In this document: positions 56,108 to 64,000 of the stretch, in pieces
How the letters are laid out: each line of letters begins with the position of its first letter
Numbering within the stretch: position 1 is the stretch's first letter
NCBI RefSeq assembly: GCF_003837865.1
Contig: NZ_RQIS01000005.1
Coordinates: forward strand, 248,001-312,000
Direction: 5' to 3'
Source of the DNA: Paraburkholderia dinghuensis
GTDB lineage: Bacteria > Pseudomonadota > Gammaproteobacteria > Burkholderiales > Burkholderiaceae
DNA length: 64,000 nt
Program-made: the position numbers and the translations under genes
Notes under the pieces: model-generated
Database searches by the model: none
Seen by the model: the letters and a program-made list of their open reading frames with translations, nothing else
Told to the model about the DNA's origin: nothing

Positions 56108-57427
56108 TCACTCGTCCAGTCTTTCGAGCCCAGTCGCTTCTGTGGCGCGGTCCGCCATGCCTGCCCATTCGGCCGCATCGAGTCCGATTGCCGCTACTGC
56201 TGCGGCATCGAGCGGCGCGAGCTGCCCGCATACCTCGTCGAGGCGCGTCCAGTCCGCGCGTTCCAGCGCCTCTGCCGCGCTGAGCAACTGACCGAGCACA
56301 CCGTCCCGGTTCAGGATGGCCGCGCGAATGGGTCGCGCGAGCGTAAGCATGTCGATGGTCGCTTCGAGCGGGCCGCCAAACACGGCGTCGACGCACGAGA
56401 ACACGCCCGCGAGAAACGCCGCATCCTGCTCGGCGATCCTCGCCTTCGACAGCTGGTTCGCGGCGAGTTCCATGAACCGCGCGCGCGTGGCCGCGAGTTG
56501 CAACAGCGGGTCGTCTTCCAGCGACACCTTGCGCCCGTCTGCGTAGAGCAGCAGTTGGGTCCAGCGCGCGATGCGGTCGGTGCCCGTCGCGTTGATCGCC
56601 TCGCGCAACGTGGTCACCTTGTGCCCGATGCCGAAGCTCGATGAATTCGCGAGCCGCATGAGGTGCATCACGAGCACCGGATTGAGCTTGAGCTCGCCTT
56701 CGAGCTGTGCGACGGTTGGCTCGGACGCGAGCAGTTGCAGCAGATTCAGGAGCGCCTGGCGCGGCGCGCTCGCGCGGCGTGCACCTTTGTGCGGTCGCGC
56801 GAAAAAGTAGCCCTGGAAGCGGTCGAAGCCGAGCTCATGCGCGAGATCGGAGTCGGCCTGGCTTTCCACGCCAACGGCCACGAGAATCTTGCCGGCGGCC
56901 TTCAGCACGCTGGCGAACTTGGACAGCAGCGCGGGCGCGATCTGGTTCAGATCGATCTTGACCGCCTCCACGTAGGGAAGCAGCTTCGCGAACGACTCGT
57001 CGGCCTCCGTGACGTGATCGAGCGCGAAACGGTAGCGGCGCCCATGCAGCTGGATGAGCCGCGAGACGACCTCCGGATCGGAGCCGATGTCGGGCGGCAA
57101 CTCGAACATCACGCGTGAGGGGGGCAGGCCCAGCAGCGCGTCGTCAAACAGAAAGTCGCGCGTGACGTCGAGCCAGGCCGCGTGCCCGGTCAACGCACCA
57201 CGCACGGCCCGCGCCATGAATGCCGAGACTAGCGCCTTTCCCGGACGGCCGGGCTTTTCTGGATCGTCCCGCTGGTCGATGACGCGTGGCAGCAATTCGA
57301 AGCCGCACAGCATGCCCTCCCGGTCCAGCATGGGCTGGCGGGAAAAATAGACGTCGTACTGATTCACTGCCAGATCGCCTCCCGCGGCGCCAGACATGGG
57401 CGGCCGATCTGCGGCGTTAAAGCTCAT
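56108..57427 (-). CDS. Second degenerate-EAL/HDOD signalling protein
   Basis: About 439 residues from the ATG at 57427; an ATG at 57475 adds 16 residues and is possible. The layout equals that of the gene at 50936: an EAL-like domain (VYFSRQPMLDREGMLCGFELLPRV; FALDHVTEADESF, no DDFG motif) followed by HDOD (LLNLLQLLASEPTVAQLEGELKLNPVLVMHLMRLANSSSFGIGHKVTTLREAINATGTDRIARW). Phosphodiesterase activity is not expected. With the PAS-GGDEF-EAL and HDOD genes it forms a four-gene signalling cluster. Its own promoter lies in a 525-base gap (57428-57952) where I see no gene. Confidence 0.88.
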   Translation of the reverse strand: MSFNAADRPPMSGAAGGDLAVNQYDVYFSRQPMLDREGMLCGFELLPRVIDQRDDPEKPGRPGKALVSAFMARAVRGALTGHAAWLDVTRDFLFDDALLGLPPSRVMFELPPDIGSDPEVVSRLIQLHGRRYRFALDHVTEADESFAKLLPYVEAVKIDLNQIAPALLSKFASVLKAAGKILVAVGVESQADSDLAHELGFDRFQGYFFARPHKGARRASAPRQALLNLLQLLASEPTVAQLEGELKLNPVLVMHLMRLANSSSFGIGHKVTTLREAINATGTDRIARWTQLLLYADGRKVSLEDDPLLQLAATRARFMELAANQLSKARIAEQDAAFLAGVFSCVDAVFGGPLEATIDMLTLARPIRAAILNRDGVLGQLLSAAEALERADWTRLDEVCGQLAPLDAAAVAAIGLDAAEWAGMADRATEATGLERLDE

Positions 57428-57874
57428 GGGGTCCCCCGCGAAGCGCCGGTCACGCGCCGGAGCCTGGTTTTTCATTTCATCGTTGTGCGGTAAACGCGCG
57501 CATCATGCACGCAGCTTCCGCTTTTCGCATATCAATTCTATCCTGGCAAATAAGACAGGGCATACGGGAAATACGCAAAAAACCGGAATATTTTCGCGTG
57601 TGTCGCATTGTTCGGACACCGCTTGCGGAAGCCGGTTCGGCCCGCCGGGCGAACGACGCCAAGGCCAGATTTGACAAATTACTTCGGCATGCGAATTAAC
57701 GCAGGAAAAATCACCTGAACGCTTCGCGCTCGTACGGGTTTCCTGGGCCCTACCCTGTGGCACGCCCACGCGCTTGCCCTCGAACGACGTGACGGTCGGC
57801 AGGAGCGCACCGCCGTTCTGTACTGCCCGATCGCTGCGCCCATATCGCGGCTCACGCAGATGCCTCAGGGGTGA

Positions 57875-57890
57875 CGCATCGCGCGATGCG
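57875..57890. repeat. 16-bp perfect palindrome downstream of astE
   Basis: CGCATCGCGCGATGCG is a perfect palindrome about 60 bases past the astE stop on the minus strand. No T-run follows, so it is not a canonical terminator; it may be a protein-binding site or a mRNA 3' structure. Confidence 0.35.
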
Positions 57891-57952
57891 AACTGGAGCA
57901 ATCCGCGGGCAACGGAAACGGGCTGCACTTCCTGAACCCATGCAGCCGTGCG

Positions 57953-58993
57953 TCACGCAAGCGACGCGAGCGTCGCACCGCTCGTCTCGACAACGAGCAA
58001 GCCGGCGCGCAGCCCGGGCTTGACGTCGGGATTGGGAAACACGATGCGCTCCTCCGCGTGGCCGACGACGTAGCGATAGTCGCCGTCATTTGCGAGCAGC
58101 GTGCCGCGCGCGAACGGCGTGAAATTCGGTACGTCGGCCGCGACGTGCATCTCGAACGCAGCGCTGTGCTTCGTGATCTGGCCGATCACCGTGAATACGC
58201 GCGGCATCGGCGCCTGCGCGTCGGGCGCCGTGCCGGCGACCAGACGGCGCACCGCGGCGTCCGCGTTCGCAAAGCGCGCGAGATCGTTGTGACCGAACGG
58301 TTCAACCTTGCCGAGTTCGAGCGTGCAGGCCGTTGCGCCGCAGTGGCCGGCGGTGAACGACGAGTACGTCACGCCCCTCTCGGTGTGAAGCAGCACGCAC
58401 GGGATACGCGCGTCGGCGAGCCACGCGAACAACGCGCGCGACGGCGGCGCGACCGTATATGGCACGAGCGCGAACTGCTCGAACGCCGAGGCGCGGATCG
58501 CCGTATGCATGTCGAAATGCCAGCGCGCGTGCGGTTCGCTCGACGCAATCGAAAAGAAGCGCTCTGCGTACACCTCCAGCGCAGCCGCGCGCGGCGCTTC
58601 CGCGCTGCCGGTCATGCTCCCGCGAGCGGCGCCGAACAGGCGGTTCAGATCGTCGTCGAGATAGCGGCGACCGGCGCGCATCGCGCCTATGTTGCCGAGC
58701 ACCACGAGCAGTCGGCAGGCTAGCATCGCGCGCCCCACCGCGATATCGGCGACGAGTTGTGACAGCAGTTCGATCGGCGCCGTTTCGTCGCCATGGATGC
58801 CAGCCGAAAGCAGCACGCTGGGCGTTTGCGCGTCCACTCGTTCGGGCTCGAACTGCAGCACGCCGTCGTCGAGCCACTGCCAGGTAGCGCCCATGCCGCA
58901 TCGTCCATGCGCGTCTTCGGCACTCGCCGGTCGGGAAAGCGCCAGCGTGTAGCCGAGAAAATCCAGCGGCAACGATTCAGCGCTGGAAGTCAT
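57953..58993 (-). CDS. astE: Succinylglutamate desuccinylase
   Basis: The 346-residue zinc carboxypeptidase-like enzyme performs the last step of the arginine succinyltransferase pathway, splitting N-succinylglutamate to succinate and glutamate. The zinc site is visible in [18 protein letters not shown] (His and Glu ligands) and [13 protein letters not shown] (His). The [22 protein letters not shown] segment is typical for AstE. It is the last gene of the ast operon and overlaps the 3' end of astB by 17 bases. Confidence 0.96.
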   Translation of the reverse strand: MTSSAESLPLDFLGYTLALSRPASAEDAHGRCGMGATWQWLDDGVLQFEPERVDAQTPSVLLSAGIHGDETAPIELLSQLVADIAVGRAMLACRLLVVLGNIGAMRAGRRYLDDDLNRLFGAARGSMTGSAEAPRAAALEVYAERFFSIASSEPHARWHFDMHTAIRASAFEQFALVPYTVAPPSRALFAWLADARIPCVLLHTERGVTYSSFTAGHCGATACTLELGKVEPFGHNDLARFANADAAVRRLVAGTAPDAQAPMPRVFTVIGQITKHSAAFEMHVAADVPNFTPFARGTLLANDGDYRYVVGHAEERIVFPNPDVKPGLRAGLLVVETSGATLASLA

Positions 58994-60317
58994 AGAGCGA
59001 GCCGAGGCCGAGAATTTGCGTGAGTTCGTCGAGTGCCGTGCGCGACTCGACGAGCAGCGTCGGGTCAGTCAGATCCTGTGGCGCGAGGCGGTCGCGATAG
59101 TGCTTTTCGATCCACGCATCGAGACGCGTGAAGAGCGCATCGTTGATCCAGACACCCGGCGCCACCGCTGCGCGCTCTGCATCGTCCAGCACCACGCGCA
59201 GGCGCAGGCACGCAGGCCCGCCACCGTTCTTCATGCTCTCGCGCAAATCGAACGTCAGCACTTCGCCGATCGGACCAGGCTTTGCAACGAGTTCGTCGAG
59301 ATAAATGGCCACACGCGGATTTTCGCGGCACTCCTGCGGCACGACGAGTATCTGCGAGCCATCCGCGCGGCTCAGCAACTGACTGTTGAAGAGATACGAC
59401 GACACGGCGTCCGCGACGCTCACCTGCGCATCCGGCACCTCGATCACGTCGAATGCCGCGTCATGTTTTGCCAGCTTCGCGCGCAGTTCGTCGTACACGC
59501 CCTTTCGCTCCACGAAGGCACGCTCGTGGCAAAACAGCGTGGTGCGGTTGCCCACCGCGATCACGTCGTTATGGAACACGCCCGCGTCGATCACCTCGGG
59601 ATTCTGCTGGGCAAATACGACTGTGTCCTCGGTGAGGCCGTGGCGCTGCGCCACGGCGCGGCTCGCTTCGAACGTCTGCCGGGCCGGGAAGCGCTTCGGC
59701 TCCGGTCCGTGGCGATATTCACTGCGCCCGTACACGAAAAATTCCACGCCGCGCGCGCCGTATTGCGCGCAAAAACGTGTGTGATTCGCCGCGCCTTCGT
59801 CGCCCAGTGCGGGTGTGCCCGGTAGTGCTTCATGCACCATGAAATGCGACGGGTCCGCGAAGATCGCGCCGAGCGTGCGGTGGGTCGCCTCGTGCTCGAT
59901 CGCGCGATGCAGCTTGCTGCACAGATTCGCGGGGGTGAAATGAACGCGGCGGTCGGGCGTGTCGGCGGACGGGCTCACCGTCGCTGCGTTGGCGGTCCAC
60001 ATCGCCGACGCGGAGCTTGCTGCCGCGAGCAGTTCGGGCGCCTCTTTCGCCGCCTTTGCGATGGCCTCGGCATCCTTGCCGCTGAAGCCAAGCTCGCGCA
60101 GCAGCCGGATCGACGGCCGTTCCTGAGGCGGGAGCACACCCTGGGCGAAACCGAGATCGGCGAGACGCTTCATCTTTCGGAGTCCCTGGCGTGCAGCGGC
60201 CTTCGGGTTCGCCACGGAATGCTCGTTTTTCTGTGATGCGACATTGCCGAACGACAGACCCGCATAGTTGTGGGTAGGGCCGACGAGTCCGTCGAAGTTG
60301 GCTTCAAGGGTTTTCAT
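58977..60317 (-). CDS. astB: N-succinylarginine dihydrolase
   Basis: The 446-residue amidinotransferase-fold enzyme converts N2-succinylarginine to succinylornithine, CO2 and two ammonia. [33 protein letters not shown] is the diagnostic N-terminus. The active-site Cys and His are carried by the conserved segments [14 protein letters not shown] (cysteine) and [25 protein letters not shown] (histidine). Length equals E. coli AstB (447). It follows astD by 9 bases and overlaps astE by 17, so the three are one transcript. Confidence 0.97.
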   Translation of the reverse strand: MKTLEANFDGLVGPTHNYAGLSFGNVASQKNEHSVANPKAAARQGLRKMKRLADLGFAQGVLPPQERPSIRLLRELGFSGKDAEAIAKAAKEAPELLAAASSASAMWTANAATVSPSADTPDRRVHFTPANLCSKLHRAIEHEATHRTLGAIFADPSHFMVHEALPGTPALGDEGAANHTRFCAQYGARGVEFFVYGRSEYRHGPEPKRFPARQTFEASRAVAQRHGLTEDTVVFAQQNPEVIDAGVFHNDVIAVGNRTTLFCHERAFVERKGVYDELRAKLAKHDAAFDVIEVPDAQVSVADAVSSYLFNSQLLSRADGSQILVVPQECRENPRVAIYLDELVAKPGPIGEVLTFDLRESMKNGGGPACLRLRVVLDDAERAAVAPGVWINDALFTRLDAWIEKHYRDRLAPQDLTDPTLLVESRTALDELTQILGLGSLYDFQR

Positions 60318-60326
60318 CGTCGATCC

Positions 60327-62822
<2,496 letters not shown>

Positions 62823-62826
<4 letters not shown>

Positions 62827-63902
62827 TGTGCGTCTCCCATCGATTGATCTTCCTTTTCCGGCGTCTCGCGCCATAGCGGCGCGACGCGTACGAGGTCGCC
62901 GTCCTGTACGTCTAGCGCAGCGCGCGCGGCCGCGTCGAGCGGGGCGTCGGTGCGTGCCCTGTGGTGCTCCGGTCGCGGCGGTTGCGCGGCGAGCACGCAG
63001 CGGAACTCGCCCTCGCGCTGGCTTGCGACCATGTACGACGTGCCCGCCGCCGCGCTCGCCGCCTCGCGCACCATGCGGCTCTCGTTTTCCGACACCGATG
63101 TCGTGCGATCGACCTGCGCGGTCAACACCGGACCCGCGTCGAAGATATCGACGTAACGGTCCGGTTCGAAGCCCTCTTCCAGATGGATCTCGTAGGCGAG
63201 CAGCGCACTCGCATCGGGCTCGCCGAGCACGCGCTGCGCGGCTTCAGGCAACAGCGGCACATAAATCGGATACGCGGGCATCACTTCGGCGATAAACGTG
63301 CGGCTGCGCCCGCCCGATGCCATTTCGATGTCCTTGAAATCACGCCCGAAGAACTTGCGCCCCACCGCCTCCCAGAACGGCGAGACGCCCGCATCGTCGG
63401 TGACGCCGAGCAACAGCGTGAACACCTCGGACGTAAAGCGCCGGCGATTCATCGCCACGTACATCATGCGTGCGCGCGAGATCAGGTGCGCGGCAGCGTC
63501 GCCGCGCAACGACGGGTCGATATAGAAGCCCGCGAGACGACTTTTGCCGGTCAACTCATGCGACATCTGCAGTGCGTGAATCTTGCGGTTCACGTGCAGT
63601 TCGCGCGATGCGTGGATCAGCGCGTCATTGCGAAACGCGTAGAACGGCTCGGCGTAACCCGCCGACGCGACGAGACTCGACGTGCCGACGAGCCGCCCCG
63701 TGGACGCATCCTCGAGCACGAAGAGATAGAACTCCTCGCCGGGAAAATCGACTTCGGCGCGAAACGAGTCCTCGGAGAGCGCGATGCGCGCCTCGAGCGC
63801 CGCGCGGTCATGCGGGAGCGAATGCAACACAGGCTGCGCGGTGCGCGCCATATGGGCGATGGCATCGAGATCGGCCAGTCGGGCGGGGCGAACGAAGAGC
63901 AT
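62823..63902 (-). CDS. aruF: Arginine N-succinyltransferase, alpha subunit
   Basis: The 359-residue AstA-family protein is the partner subunit of AruG (MLFVRPARLADLDAIAHMARTAQPVLHSLPHDRAALEARI; LAGFYIDPSLRGDAAAHLISRARMMYVAMNRRRFTSEVFTLLLGVTDDAGVSPFWEAVGRKFFGRDF). Pseudomonads and Burkholderia carry the two-subunit enzyme; E. coli has one AstA. The two proteins share extensive similarity and probably arose by duplication. An AGGACC sequence lies six bases upstream of the ATG. It is preceded by astC. Confidence 0.95.
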
Positions 63903-63940
63903 CGTCGGTCCTGTTGATCAAAGCGTCAGGCGGTTTCGGG

Positions 63941-64000
63941 TCAACGGCCGAGGACGTCTTCAAACGCCTGTTCGAGGCGCGCGAGGCCTTCGGCGAGATC
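63941..64000 (-). CDS. astC: Succinylornithine aminotransferase, C-terminal end only
   Basis: The last 60 bases encode DLAEGLARLEQAFEDVLGR followed by a stop on the minus strand. This fits the C-terminal helix of class III ornithine-type aminotransferases (AstC/ArgD). The position, 38 bases before aruF, is that of aruC in the aruC-FGDBE operon of pseudomonads. The remainder lies outside the window. Confidence 0.7.
   Translation of the reverse strand, partial: DLAEGLARLEQAFEDVLGR

Overview
The window is a chromosomal stretch of a high-GC betaproteobacterium. Gene content, protein sequences and gene order (sucA-odhB, typA, rimP-nusA-infB-rbfA-truB, rluB-scpB, ast arginine catabolism) point to Burkholderiaceae, most likely Paraburkholderia, Caballeronia or another member of Burkholderia sensu lato. 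No tRNA, rRNA, CRISPR array, prophage or complete insertion sequence was found. The only transposon relic is a short transposase-like gene at 23.9 kb. The window is mostly conserved core genome with scattered small hypothetical genes.

Layout. 0-5.2 kb (minus strand): the first four codons of odhB, then sucA (TCA cycle) and the translational GTPase typA. 5.6-10.8 kb (plus): a MarR regulator followed by an outer-membrane factor, an EmrA-type adaptor and an EmrB-type 14-helix MFS pump, which together make a complete tripartite drug-efflux operon. A perfect inverted repeat overlaps the marR promoter. 10.9-17.5 kb (minus): the translation/transcription operon rimP-nusA-infB-rbfA-truB, with terminator-like hairpins between infB and rbfA. 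18.0-23.5 kb (minus): rluB, scpB, an aminotransferase and a LysR regulator. 23.5-28.2 kb: a looser region of small hypothetical, periplasmic or envelope genes plus the ribosome-rescue hydrolase arfB. 28.2-37.6 kb: membrane proteins (VC0807-like, FUSC-like transporter, large MscS channel), an Lrp/AsnC regulator divergent from a thiol dioxygenase, a lipoprotein, a GNAT acetyltransferase and a DJ-1/PfpI protein.

37.6-50.8 kb: an orphan sensor histidine kinase, an ammonium transporter behind a consensus-like sigma-54 promoter, an intergenic region with signs of an unannotated minus-strand small RNA, the RND pump mdtA-mdtB-mdtC (no outer-membrane partner adjacent; MdtC carries an unusual Ser/Ala/Thr-rich insertion), and an exported peroxiredoxin. 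50.9-57.5 kb: a signalling cluster of four genes, namely two degenerate-EAL/HDOD proteins, a PAS-GGDEF-EAL protein and an HDOD protein. The PAS-GGDEF-EAL gene has a strong sigma-28 (flagellar FliA) promoter match. 57.9-64.0 kb (minus): the arginine succinyltransferase operon astC-aruF-aruG-astD-astB-astE, with astC cut by the window edge.

The best candidates for something not routinely annotated are the minus-strand small RNA at about 41.53-41.71 kb, the nested inverted repeat upstream of sucA, the MarR operator, the sigma-54 and sigma-28 promoters, and the MdtC insertion. I did not find a clearly novel multi-gene system.
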